Shown here: in pieces, positions 1 to 6,768 of the stretch
Position numbering within the stretch: position 1 is the first letter of the stretch
How the letters are laid out: each line of letters begins with the position of its first letter
From: JBBDNC01 sp040877875
GTDB taxonomy: Bacteria > Bacteroidota > Rhodothermia > Balneolales > Balneolaceae
DNA: 6,851 nucleotides
NCBI GenBank assembly: GCA_040877875.1
Contig: JBBDNC010000031.1
Span: 1 to 6,851, forward strand
Reading direction: 5' to 3'
Notes under the pieces: generated by a model
The model's database searches: none
The model's input: only the letters and a program-made list of their open reading frames with translations
What the model was told of the DNA's origin: nothing
Translations under genes and position numbers: made by a program

Positions 1-29
1 ATGTATCAGCTTCCTTTTACCCATCTTTA

Positions 30-191
30 GAGGGCTTTGCAAAATCACTGCGTGTTCAAAAAATGAGCGTTGTTTTGCCCAATCTCAGCATTTTCGCGAA
101 TTCGAAATCCTCATTTATGCCAAATAAACTGCGGTTCCGAATTCGCTCAGGCTTTGATATTGAACAAAACCCCTGGTTTTTCAAAGCCCTC
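30..191. mobile_element. MITE-like non-coding element with terminal inverted repeats and 5-bp target duplication
   Basis: The ends are 15-base inverted repeats: GAGGGCTTTGCAAAA at 30-44 matches the reverse complement of 177-191 at 14 of 15 positions. The element is flanked directly by CTTTA at 25-29 and CTTTA at 192-196, as expected of a target-site duplication. Subterminal similarity also exists: GCGAATTCG at 96-104 is inverted as CGAATTCGC at 138-146. Counting outward from these, a 33-base stretch of each half (72-104, and the reverse complement of 138-170) matches at about 23 positions without gaps, so the unit is a long imperfect palindrome with about 20 extra bases in the left half. No transposase is encoded; the 64-codon plus-strand reading frame through it resembles nothing. 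It is therefore a MITE or an internally deleted insertion sequence that a related transposase would have moved. I cannot name the parent IS family. It lies 98 bp downstream of the DUF2723 stop codon. Confidence 0.72.
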
Positions 192-289
192 CTTTATATA
201 ATATACCATCCGGCGGACTCAACAAATTCTTGTTTAGATCACTTTTTAAAAATATAATATACAATTCGAACGGATAAGATTAAACGGCT

Positions 290-3200
290 TCAAAAATCAA
301 GATTCCATTGTTCTATTTGTTGCCTGTTCTCATCCCTCGAAGACGGCATTTGCAATAATCCTTCGGCCATCATATTGACTTCTGTCGCGAGTTCGTCTGC
401 TTTTTGGTCTTCATCGCCTACATAGTAGACTCGTTGGAGGATAATCAACAACTGAATAGAAGAAAAGACTTCCTGAACTTTCCCTTGTCTCCGCTCACTT
501 AGCCTTTTCGCCTGGTTGTTCAGCCGCCGTGATTGTTCCATTCGTGCCCTTGACCTTGCGGCCTGAGCTTCTTCTTCAAGATCTGATATCTGCATATTCA
601 ATTCATCCATTTCTCTTAACTCCCAATTCATTTGATGGAGAATCTGATCCCTGACAAAATCTGCCAATTCCACAGCCTGTACCATCGCTTCTGCACGAGC
701 ATACCGATAAGCATAGAGTGCGGCAATCGACCAATTGTCTTCATCCACTCTGAAAGGAATATTCTCTTCTCCGTATTCAAGCCAATAGGCTGCCTTTTCA
801 TGCTCCCCACGTTCAATCAGAGCATCGGCAAGTTCCGTAAATCCGACTCTGTAATTGGTGAGCATCCGTCGTATGTTTTCATCGAAATACGCATCGGGAT
901 GATTCCATTCCTGAAACCGGAACCTTTCAAGCCTGTTGATATGAACCTCCGGATCAACATAGCCGAATTGGCCGACATCCTCTCTCTTCTTGGGAACAAC
1001 CCTGTGGGCTTTTCCTTCAAATTGGAAATAATTCTGAAGGCCGAGCTGGCCCTGCCTGGATACGGTATTTGCAAAATAAACCGGACGAAGCCATTGGTTG
1101 TTTCGAAGAATTTCTAAAACCATTTTGTCTTGAACCTGAAGGTAATGACGTTGATTGCCCAGTTGATCCTGACCTGCCGAACGCCCTTCAAGATACCAGC
1201 GGAGTTCTTCATCGAGTGAATCAACCGGTATTGAAAAGGGAATCGCACTCTTTAATTGATAATTAAACGTTGCGTCACGAGTAATTTGGGGAAATTCCCC
1301 GGATATTTCACCTTCGGAAAAAGCCTGATGCAGGAGGGGTTTGTGGACGGGAATGACTATTTCCCGGGGTTCATGTAATGTGAGCCCGGCTGTGAGCTCA
1401 TTAATTCCCTCATCTGTTAATCGTATGGGTAACGGGAGCGATTCGTGAGTTTGACGATCTCTCATCTGCTTAATGTACCAATCCGTATTCAACAGACTCA
1501 GGCAAACTACACGGACATCCGTACGTACACCCTCTACTTCCTGTAAATACCAGAGAGGGAAGGTATCATTATCACCATTTGTGAATAGAATGGCATTTGG
1601 CTCTAAAGAATTTAGAAGGTTGTAGGCATAATCCCTTGCCACATAACGACTACTACGATCATGGCTCGGCCAGTTTTCGGCTGCAACCCAAAAGGGAACT
1701 GCAAGGAAAAGAAGGCTGATCGAAGCGTACGTTACAATTTTGTTATTACCGATAAATTCTTTGATCATTTCAACAACTGCCGTTAAACCGATACCGATCC
1801 ATACACTAAATGCAAAAAATGAACCGACGTAGGCGTAGTCCCGCTCCCTTGGTTCCATGGGAGTCTGGTTCAGATAAAAAATGATTGCAAGTCCGGTCAG
1901 TATAAACAAAGCGAGAATGGAAAAAGCTCGTTTCCAATCGTTGCGAAAATGATACAGCATTCCCAGCAAGCCGAACAACAGGGGGAGATAAAAATATCCC
2001 GAGTTAGCTCGATTCTGGCTATAGGGGCTTTCACTGAATCCTGAATACCATCCCGCATCCTGGACGTCGGCTTGCCGTCCGATAAAATTCCAGTTGAAAT
2101 AACGAAGATACATGTGAGAAACCTGGTATTGCCAAAAATACTGCCAGTCGCTGTCAAACCTGGAATAATAATCAAGGTGATGGGGCATGGAAGAATGCCG
2201 GCGAGGGAATAATACTTCTTCATCCCTGTTGATGTTTCCGAGTTGATTGTCGTAGGTATAACCGCTCAAAAGGGGAGACTCTCCATATTGTTCACGTTTC
2301 AAATAGCTTACAAAAGCTTCTACGGTAGAAGGGTCGTTCTCATCAATCGCCGGTTCGGCCTGGGACCTGATAAATACCAGAGCATAACTGGAATAGCCGA
2401 TAATGATCATCGTATAGGCCAGAACTACCAGATTGGCAATCTTCATTTTATGCTTGTACGTGTAATAATTCCCAAATACAAGAAAGCCGAGGATAACTGC
2501 CATATAGGTTACGGGTCCGATGAGTCCATACGACAATCTCCCGATTTCATCCGCCAGATCCGGAATATTGATAATCGTGAAAGGATAGATCAGTAGAAAT
2601 GCTCCGACGGCAATACACCCCATCACCGTAAATGAAAAAAACTGGAATTCTCTTTTTTTGAAATATATGATAAGTGCCACGAAAAAAAGTGCCAAAAGGT
2701 TCAGCAGGTGGACTCCGGTCCCAAGGCCAAACAGGTAAGCAATCAGGATCAGCCATCGCTCGGATTTCGGTTCGTCATGAGATTCTGCCCAGCGAAGTGC
2801 CATCCAGACTACCAGGGCGGTAAAAAACATGGATGAAGCATACATTTCAGCTTCAACGGCATTAAACCATTGGGTATGCGTTACTGCAAAGGTAAGAGCG
2901 CCGAATAGTCCTCCGGCATACATTCCCGCCCGGTCCATTGAGTCCATCTCATCTGCCGGCCCACGCCATTCCTGAATGAGCCTGACAATTACAAGATACA
3001 GGAGCATGACTGTCAGGGCAGAAGTCAAAACGCTGATCATGTTTATACTTAAAGCGACTGTTTCAACAGGTACAAACATGGAAAATAGACGCCCCCATAA
3101 TGCAAAGAAGGGGGAGCCGGGAGGATGAGCTACCTGAAGTGTATGGGAAATGGCAATATATTCGGAGGGATCCCAAAAACTGGCTGTGGGAGCAACGGTG

Positions 3201-3292
3201 AGGAAATAAACAATAAAAGCTGAAAAAAAAGCTATTCCTGCAAAAAAGATATTCCGTGTGCGATGTCTGACAAAAATCGTCGAAAAATCCAT
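290..3292 (-). CDS. DUF2723 family (GT117, TMEM260-like) multi-pass membrane protein, putative GT-C glycosyltransferase
   Basis: This 1000-residue protein has about 12 hydrophobic segments in residues 15-545 and then a soluble, probably periplasmic, C-terminal half. The first extracytoplasmic loop carries WDPSE (40-44), a likely GT-C acidic motif, followed by HPPGSP (56-61). Other blocks I recognise from DUF2723 proteins are the MYLRYFNWNF...GRQ segment, EPRERDYAYVGSF (about 479-491) and NGDNDTFPLWY (572-582). The tail has a TPR-like helix pair (about 830-865) and a charged coiled coil (about 892-945). The family is placed in GT117; human TMEM260 is a protein O-mannosyltransferase, so transfer of a lipid-linked sugar onto exported proteins is plausible, but the bacterial substrate is not shown here. 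Length is normal for the family in Bacteroidota. The ATG at 3292 gives a sensible basic N-terminus before the first membrane segment and has no Shine-Dalgarno sequence. It is transcribed divergently from the transporter gene. No terminator hairpin is obvious after the stop. Confidence 0.9.
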   Translation of the reverse strand: MDFSTIFVRHRTRNIFFAGIAFFSAFIVYFLTVAPTASFWDPSEYIAISHTLQVAHPPGSPFFALWGRLFSMFVPVETVALSINMISVLTSALTVMLLYLVIVRLIQEWRGPADEMDSMDRAGMYAGGLFGALTFAVTHTQWFNAVEAEMYASSMFFTALVVWMALRWAESHDEPKSERWLILIAYLFGLGTGVHLLNLLALFFVALIIYFKKREFQFFSFTVMGCIAVGAFLLIYPFTIINIPDLADEIGRLSYGLIGPVTYMAVILGFLVFGNYYTYKHKMKIANLVVLAYTMIIIGYSSYALVFIRSQAEPAIDENDPSTVEAFVSYLKREQYGESPLLSGYTYDNQLGNINRDEEVLFPRRHSSMPHHLDYYSRFDSDWQYFWQYQVSHMYLRYFNWNFIGRQADVQDAGWYSGFSESPYSQNRANSGYFYLPLLFGLLGMLYHFRNDWKRAFSILALFILTGLAIIFYLNQTPMEPRERDYAYVGSFFAFSVWIGIGLTAVVEMIKEFIGNNKIVTYASISLLFLAVPFWVAAENWPSHDRSSRYVARDYAYNLLNSLEPNAILFTNGDNDTFPLWYLQEVEGVRTDVRVVCLSLLNTDWYIKQMRDRQTHESLPLPIRLTDEGINELTAGLTLHEPREIVIPVHKPLLHQAFSEGEISGEFPQITRDATFNYQLKSAIPFSIPVDSLDEELRWYLEGRSAGQDQLGNQRHYLQVQDKMVLEILRNNQWLRPVYFANTVSRQGQLGLQNYFQFEGKAHRVVPKKREDVGQFGYVDPEVHINRLERFRFQEWNHPDAYFDENIRRMLTNYRVGFTELADALIERGEHEKAAYWLEYGEENIPFRVDEDNWSIAALYAYRYARAEAMVQAVELADFVRDQILHQMNWELREMDELNMQISDLEEEAQAARSRARMEQSRRLNNQAKRLSERRQGKVQEVFSSIQLLIILQRVYYVGDEDQKADELATEVNMMAEGLLQMPSSRDENRQQIEQWNLDF

Positions 3293-3417
3293 ACGTTAAT
3301 TAACCGTTTTGATTTATTTTCCTCAGCTTCCCGGAGTATTCGCAATACAACCCGCTTAACGAAATAATGCATTTGCTTATTACAGGGACAGAGGCTTTTT
3401 TTTACCGGATACCAGGT

Positions 3418-3442
3418 TTTTGAAATTTCTGAAATTACAAAA
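3418..3442. promoter_or_regulatory. 25-bp near-perfect palindrome in the divergent intergenic region, candidate operator
   Basis: The arms TTTTGAAATTTC (3418-3429) and GAAATTACAAAA (3431-3442) are reverse complements at 11 of 12 positions around a single central base. The inner 13 bases are a perfect palindrome. It lies near the middle of the gap between two divergent genes, about 125 bp from the DUF2723 start and 112 bp from the transporter start. A one-base centre fits a dimeric DNA-binding protein better than an RNA hairpin. No regulator is encoded in the window, and AT-rich palindromes can arise by chance. Confidence 0.35.
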
Positions 3443-3492
3443 GAGGAAAGATACCGAAACGGCAACAGAATGAACAATGAAGAAACAACTTG

Positions 3493-3521
3493 TTGTCAGA
3501 AAGCTTGAAAATCGTTATAAA
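3493..3521 (+). promoter_or_regulatory. sigma70-like promoter for the NSS transporter
   Basis: TTGTCA (3493-3498) and TATAAA (3516-3521) are separated by exactly 17 bases, and each differs from the consensus at one position. Transcription would start near 3528, giving a leader of about 27 nt before the ATG at 3555. The leader has only a weak purine stretch (AGAAG at about 3544-3548) in place of a strong ribosome binding site. The 25-bp palindrome at 3418-3442 lies about 50 bp upstream. Confidence 0.5.
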
Positions 3522-3554
3522 CTGCGTAAACAAAAATTAATTCAGAAGTAAATA

Positions 3555-5054
3555 ATGTCAGATTTGTCTTTTGAATCCAAGGAGCGTTTCTCTTCGAAAT
3601 GGGGCATGATTATCAGTGTTCTGGGGATCGCAGTGGGCACCGGGAATATTTGGCGATTTCCGAGGATTGCAGCTCAAAACGGAACCGAGGAGGGGGCGGG
3701 TGCTTTTCTCGTTGCCTGGCTTTGTTTTCTGTTGCTATTCTCAATTCCATTAATCATTGCGGAATATGGGATCGGACGTCACGGACGGAAGGGAGTTATC
3801 GGTTCTTTTATTAAAATGGTTGGAAAAAGATATGCCTGGATGGGATCCTTCATCGGGTTTGTGGCAACGGCTATCATGTTTTACTACAGTGTCGTTGCAG
3901 GATGGTGTCTCTACTATCTTATCGAATCGATTTTTGCAGCACTTCCTGAAAGTGTAGAACAGGCAAACCTGATATGGAACGGATTTCAGACATCAGTGTA
4001 CCCCTCTGTGTTTCACCTGATTATCATTTGCTGTGGAGGTCTGGTGATTTTAAAAGGAGTTCGTTCGATTGAGCGGATTAACAAACTATTGATCCCTTCG
4101 CTGGTATTTGTATTAATCATTTCACTCATCAAGGCACTCACCTTACCAGGCAGCGGCGAAGGAATCGCTTATTTGTTCAGCCCGGACTGGTCTACATTAA
4201 AGGAGCCGGGCTTGTGGCTGGAAGCATTGACCCAGAATGCTTGGGATACCGGTGCTGCCTGGGGCTTGATTTTAACCTATGGCGCCTATATGCGGATGTC
4301 TGATGACGTAACGGTCAGTGCATTTCAGACCGGGATCGGAAATAACCTGATTTCATTGGTTGCAGCCATGATTATCTTTTCGACGGTTTTTGGTACCCTC
4401 GGAGCACAAATGAGTAACAGTGAAGTCCTTGAGGTCATGCAGACCTCCGGTCCGGCTTCGACCGGTCTGACATTTATGTGGATGCCCCAGCTTTTTAATG
4501 AAATGGCCGGCGGCAGGATTTTTGCCATTCTTTTTTTCCTCGGACTCACTTTTGCGGCTTTCAGTTCCCTGATTTCGATGATTGAACTGGCTACGAAAGT
4601 GTTCGTTGACATGGGAGTTAAACGAAAAACAGCAACTATTGGAGTTTGTGCTGCCGGATTTTTCTTTGGACTGCCCTCAGCTCTCAGCCTCGACTTTTTT
4701 GCGAATCAGGATTTTGTGTGGGGAGTGGGCCTTATGGTTTCCGGGGCTTTTATCTCCTTTGCAGTTATCAAATTCGGACCGGATAAGTTTCGATCGGATC
4801 TTGTGAATAGTGGTGAAAACCGGTGGGAATTGGGATACTGGTGGACATTTGTTATAAAATACGTGGTCCCGGTAGAAGTCATTTCTCTTCTTGCCTGGTG
4901 GATTTACCTGAGTGCTTCGGTTTATGCACCGGATACGTGGTACAATCCCCTTAGTCCGTTCTCAGTGGCTACCGTTATCGTACAATGGGGAGTAGTTATG
5001 ACCCTTTTCAAGATTTATAATCATCAAATAGCCTCCAAAACAATCACAGATTAA
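3555..5054 (+). CDS. Sodium-dependent transporter of the neurotransmitter:sodium symporter (NSS/SNF) family
   Basis: This is a 499-residue inner-membrane protein with the LeuT-type fold, expected to use the Na+ gradient to import an amino acid or related small molecule. The TM1 signature AVGTGNIWRFP (26-36) keeps the asparagine (N31) and arginine (R34) equivalent to LeuT Asn27 and Arg30. TM2 ends in EYGIGR, matching the LeuT EWAMGR segment. TM8 contains FAAFSSLIS, where S337 and S338 align with the Na2 ligands Thr354 and Ser355. About 12 hydrophobic segments are present, and the length is usual for bacterial members. TM6 is atypical: AWDTGAAWG (229-237) replaces the common FxLSLGxG unwound segment, so the substrate cannot be read across from LeuT or MhsT. 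By hand alignment an acidic residue (D231) sits at the LeuT Thr254 position. The gene is monocistronic, has its own upstream promoter, and converges on msrB 21 bp downstream. Confidence 0.93.
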   Translation: MSDLSFESKERFSSKWGMIISVLGIAVGTGNIWRFPRIAAQNGTEEGAGAFLVAWLCFLLLFSIPLIIAEYGIGRHGRKGVIGSFIKMVGKRYAWMGSFIGFVATAIMFYYSVVAGWCLYYLIESIFAALPESVEQANLIWNGFQTSVYPSVFHLIIICCGGLVILKGVRSIERINKLLIPSLVFVLIISLIKALTLPGSGEGIAYLFSPDWSTLKEPGLWLEALTQNAWDTGAAWGLILTYGAYMRMSDDVTVSAFQTGIGNNLISLVAAMIIFSTVFGTLGAQMSNSEVLEVMQTSGPASTGLTFMWMPQLFNEMAGGRIFAILFFLGLTFAAFSSLISMIELATKVFVDMGVKRKTATIGVCAAGFFFGLPSALSLDFFANQDFVWGVGLMVSGAFISFAVIKFGPDKFRSDLVNSGENRWELGYWWTFVIKYVVPVEVISLLAWWIYLSASVYAPDTWYNPLSPFSVATVIVQWGVVMTLFKIYNHQIASKTITD

Positions 5055-5075
5055 CCCATATAGATTATGACTACT

Positions 5076-5630
5076 CTACTCTTTTTCTATCCGTTTCAAA
5101 GCTGCAGAATTTAAGCAGTATCGTAATCCGGTCGGTTCGGGGCCGTCTTCAAATACATGGCCGAGATGAGATTCACACCGATTACAGATGACTTCAGTAC
5201 GGGTCATAAACAAGCTGTTATCCTCCCGTTCAGCGACAGCCCCTTCACGAATCGGAGACCAGAAGCTTGGCCATCCGGTTCCGGATTTATACTTGGTGTC
5301 TGAAGAAAACAGTGGATTCCCACAGGCTTTACAAACATAAATTCCTTCTTCGTATACACTATTATATTTATTTACATAAGGAAGCTCGGTTCCGCCTTTC
5401 CGAAGAATACGGTATTCTTCACTGGTTAACTGCTCTTTCCATTCCTCTTCAGACTTGACAATATTTTCGGTATGGGTGGTATCAGACATAGTAATTTGAT
5501 AAGTCAGGTTTTGAAAGTGATCGGAGTGGGAATGTTCAGCCTGCAAATCCGATTCATTACAGTTTGACAAACCCAGAATAGCAAAAGCCGCCAAAAGACA
5601 AGTTAGATATGTGTGGAATCTGTCAGACAT
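5076..5630 (-). CDS. msrB: Peptide-methionine (R)-S-oxide reductase MsrB with N-terminal export/lipoprotein signal
   Basis: MsrB reduces methionine-R-sulfoxide in proteins. The catalytic domain spans about residues 57-184 and shows the whole family signature: zinc-binding pairs CKAC (C100, C103) and CNRC (C149, C152), SGTGWPSF (116-123), GHVFEDGP (157-164), and the catalytic cysteine in RYCLNS (C172). The usual recycling cysteine of the SGCGW motif is Thr118, so the enzyme is the one-active-site-Cys type. Residues 1-23 form a basic then hydrophobic signal, and LSNC ending at C24 resembles a relaxed lipobox, followed by a Ser/His/Asp-rich linker. Anchoring in the cell envelope is therefore likely. 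The start at 5630 is chosen because it supplies this signal; an internal Met48 would give a 137-residue cytosolic form of typical MsrB length. Neither start has a Shine-Dalgarno sequence. The gene lies 42 bp after the STAS gene on the same strand and may share its transcript. Confidence 0.94.
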   Translation of the reverse strand: MSDRFHTYLTCLLAAFAILGLSNCNESDLQAEHSHSDHFQNLTYQITMSDTTHTENIVKSEEEWKEQLTSEEYRILRKGGTELPYVNKYNSVYEEGIYVCKACGNPLFSSDTKYKSGTGWPSFWSPIREGAVAEREDNSLFMTRTEVICNRCESHLGHVFEDGPEPTGLRYCLNSAALKRIEKE

Positions 5631-5672
5631 TGAAGGATCATTTCATTGAGTTGAAATATAAATAACGAAGAA

Positions 5673-6017
5673 CTATTGATTCTGGTATTCTTTAACCGCT
5701 TCATCCAGGGTTTTGAAGTGATCAAAAACCGTTATCAATTTGGTAACCATCAACAAGCTTTCAATTCGATCGGATGCCCCGCAAAGTTTTAGGTCACCTC
5801 CTGCATTTCTGAGGCTTGTCAATGCGGAAATCAGAATTCCCAAACCGGAAGAATTCATAAAGCTGACACGGCTTAAATCACCTATAACATTTAGTTTGTC
5901 CTTCTCAATTAATGATTTTATCTCTTCATGTAATTCCGTGGCTGAAGGACCTCCCATAATTTTACCTTTAAAAGTAATGATGACACAATTATACTCTTCT
6001 GAAATTGAATAATTCAT
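5673..6017 (-). CDS. STAS-domain anti-sigma-factor antagonist (SpoIIAA/RsbV-like)
   Basis: This 114-residue protein consists of one STAS domain. The order of elements is a beta strand (residues 11-18, CVIITFKG), a helix with GPSATELHEEIKSLI (23-37), a strand NVIGDLSRVSF (43-53), the switch motif MNSSGLGIL (54-62), a helix ISALTSLRNAGG, a strand DLKLCG and a C-terminal helix ending in LDEAVKEY. In RsbV and SpoIIAA the serine at the position of S56 is phosphorylated by an anti-sigma kinase and controls release of that kinase in partner switching. The aspartate usually before it is Asn55 here. The protein should be cytosolic. No HATPase kinase, PP2C phosphatase or sigma factor is encoded in the window, so its partner is elsewhere. 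It is the first gene of a possible two-gene unit with msrB. Confidence 0.9.
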   Translation of the reverse strand: MNYSISEEYNCVIITFKGKIMGGPSATELHEEIKSLIEKDKLNVIGDLSRVSFMNSSGLGILISALTSLRNAGGDLKLCGASDRIESLLMVTKLITVFDHFKTLDEAVKEYQNQ

Positions 6018-6035
6018 TTTTCTTTATTTGTGATG

Positions 6036-6063
6036 ATTGTATGGATAGATAACCGATGATCAA
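6036..6063 (-). promoter_or_regulatory. Candidate sigma70-like promoter for the STAS gene
   Basis: On the minus strand TTGATC (6058-6063) and TACAAT (6036-6041) are 16 bases apart. The -35 matches the consensus at 4 of 6 positions and the -10 at 5 of 6. The predicted start near 6029 leaves a leader of only about 12 nt before the ATG at 6017, with an A-rich stretch in place of a Shine-Dalgarno sequence. Confidence 0.35.
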
Positions 6064-6126
6064 TTTCCTGCATCCGGGTAAACAACTGCCGGTTTATTTT
6101 AAAATCTCTGCATATAATACGCAGTC

Positions 6127-6336
6127 TTAACAATAGGGTTTAAATTTATAATTGCAAATCAAAAAAATTGAATTCCACCAAAAATCCAATCCAGAACTGA
6201 TAATTTTCCCTAATTCAATCCCGTCGAGTCCGCCGTCATATCCCGCTACAACATTAATAAGTAATGAGCAGTGTAACTGTGAGCATCCATTCCGTTTGTA
6301 CTTAACTCGGGAATCAAGCCAAAACCATTACGTTGA
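6127..6336 (-). pseudogene. Out-of-frame remains of the 3' part of the secreted beta-strand-rich gene
   Basis: Downstream of the TAA at 6337-6339, coding-like sequence continues but switches frame. In the +1 frame relative to the upstream gene, starting near the AAAAA run at 6363-6367, it reads IGAFGLRNQRNGFGLIPEL and onward to HYLLML before a stop. The original frame then resumes with VAGYDGGLDGIELGKI, GLDFWWNS and YKFKPYC, ending at the TAA at 6127-6129. Both segments are rich in glycine and aromatic residues and in alternating hydrophobic patterns, as in a beta-barrel. Two single-base indels would restore one frame of about 175 codons. RNGFGLxP followed by a terminal YKF resembles Bacteroidota acyloxyacyl hydrolase (PagL-like) barrels, but the HHxSN active-site region expected after YKF is absent. 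The family guess is weak; the broken-frame reading is better supported. Confidence 0.45.
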
Positions 6337-6657
6337 TTACGGAGCCCGAATGCCCCAATTTTTAGGAAAATCGGTCAGTCCGAACAGAATCAGTTGGGTA
6401 GAAAGCCCGATTTGTGTATTGAGAATATTGAAGTGGGAATGGGTTACTTCAAAACTTGCGAGGAAAAGTTGGGTGTCGTTCATATTAGAAATGAACGTAA
6501 AGGAGGACGTGGAATACCCCAGCCAGAACCCCAAAGTAATTGGTTCTGGGGCATTCGAATCTCCTTCAACAGGAGCGGCAAAACCGGTATAGGGCGACAA
6601 CAAGAAGAATGCAGGTGCAATCAGTAAAACTGCAGCATAATTCTTCATTACGGGCAT
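6337..6657 (-). CDS. Small secreted hypothetical protein, probably the truncated N-terminal part of a beta-barrel-like protein
   Basis: This is a 106-residue reading frame I cannot assign to a family with confidence. It starts with a clear Sec signal peptide: MKNYAAVLLIAPAFFLL, then SPYTGFA with likely cleavage before APVEG. The mature part, from LGFWLGYSTSSFTFI to STQLILFGLTDFPKN, alternates polar and hydrophobic residues like outer-membrane beta strands. The ATG at 6648 (MKN) is the more natural signal-peptide start; the ATG at 6657 adds only MPV. No Shine-Dalgarno sequence is visible for either. The C-terminus WGIRAP is probably an artefact of a frameshift at the AAAAA run at 6363-6367, because compatible sequence continues in other frames to 6127. 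It could be a degenerate PagL-like acyloxyacyl hydrolase, a short intact secreted protein, or a sequencing-error victim. It lies downstream of a terminator, so it needs its own promoter, which I cannot identify. Confidence 0.5.
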   Translation of the reverse strand: MPVMKNYAAVLLIAPAFFLLSPYTGFAAPVEGDSNAPEPITLGFWLGYSTSSFTFISNMNDTQLFLASFEVTHSHFNILNTQIGLSTQLILFGLTDFPKNWGIRAP

Positions 6658-6715
6658 ATTACAGACAATCCGAATCTGAGGGCAATTCGCAAAGTTCTTT
6701 GATCGATCCTGTTAT

Positions 6716-6753
6716 AAAACAAAAAAAGCCCCGACATCTATGCCGGAGCTTTT
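6716..6753 (-). terminator. Rho-independent terminator of the cold-shock gene
   Basis: Bases 6727-6736 pair with 6741-6750 around a TCTA loop. On the minus strand the stem has only Watson-Crick pairs plus two G-U wobbles; on the plus strand those two positions would be C-A mismatches, which fixes the direction as leftward. The stem is followed on the minus strand by TTTTTTTGTTTT (from 6727 down to 6716). The AAA/TTT flanks (6724-6726 with 6751-6753) can extend the stem. It begins about 15 bp after the cold-shock stop codon. Confidence 0.85.
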
Positions 6754-6768
6754 GGAATGTTTAAGAGG

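Noticed and set aside
63..257. 64-codon plus-strand reading frame in the left intergenic region
   Set aside because: It crosses the inverted-repeat element and its target duplication, has no recognisable domain or ribosome binding site, and is best explained as chance.
230..258. Plus-strand TTGTTT-N17-TATAAT promoter-like pair facing the 3' end of the DUF2723 gene
   Set aside because: The -10 and spacing are good, but it lies in very AT-rich DNA with no plus-strand gene to drive. The same ATATAATATAC string also occurs at 196-206, so chance is likely. Antisense RNA remains possible but unsupported.
3232..3477. 81-codon minus-strand reading frame overlapping the start of the DUF2723 gene
   Set aside because: It overlaps the conserved N-terminus in another frame, shows no domain or signal, and covers the palindrome and promoter region.
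5055..5100. Possible shared terminator between the convergent transporter and msrB genes
   Set aside because: There is a T run at 5082-5086 but only a 4-bp CATA/TATG stem near it; no convincing hairpin is present.
6152..6592. 146-codon plus-strand reading frame antisense to the secreted protein
   Set aside because: Its composition is unlike a real protein and it has no signal or motif, whereas the minus strand has a clear signal peptide and beta-strand pattern. It is a shadow frame.
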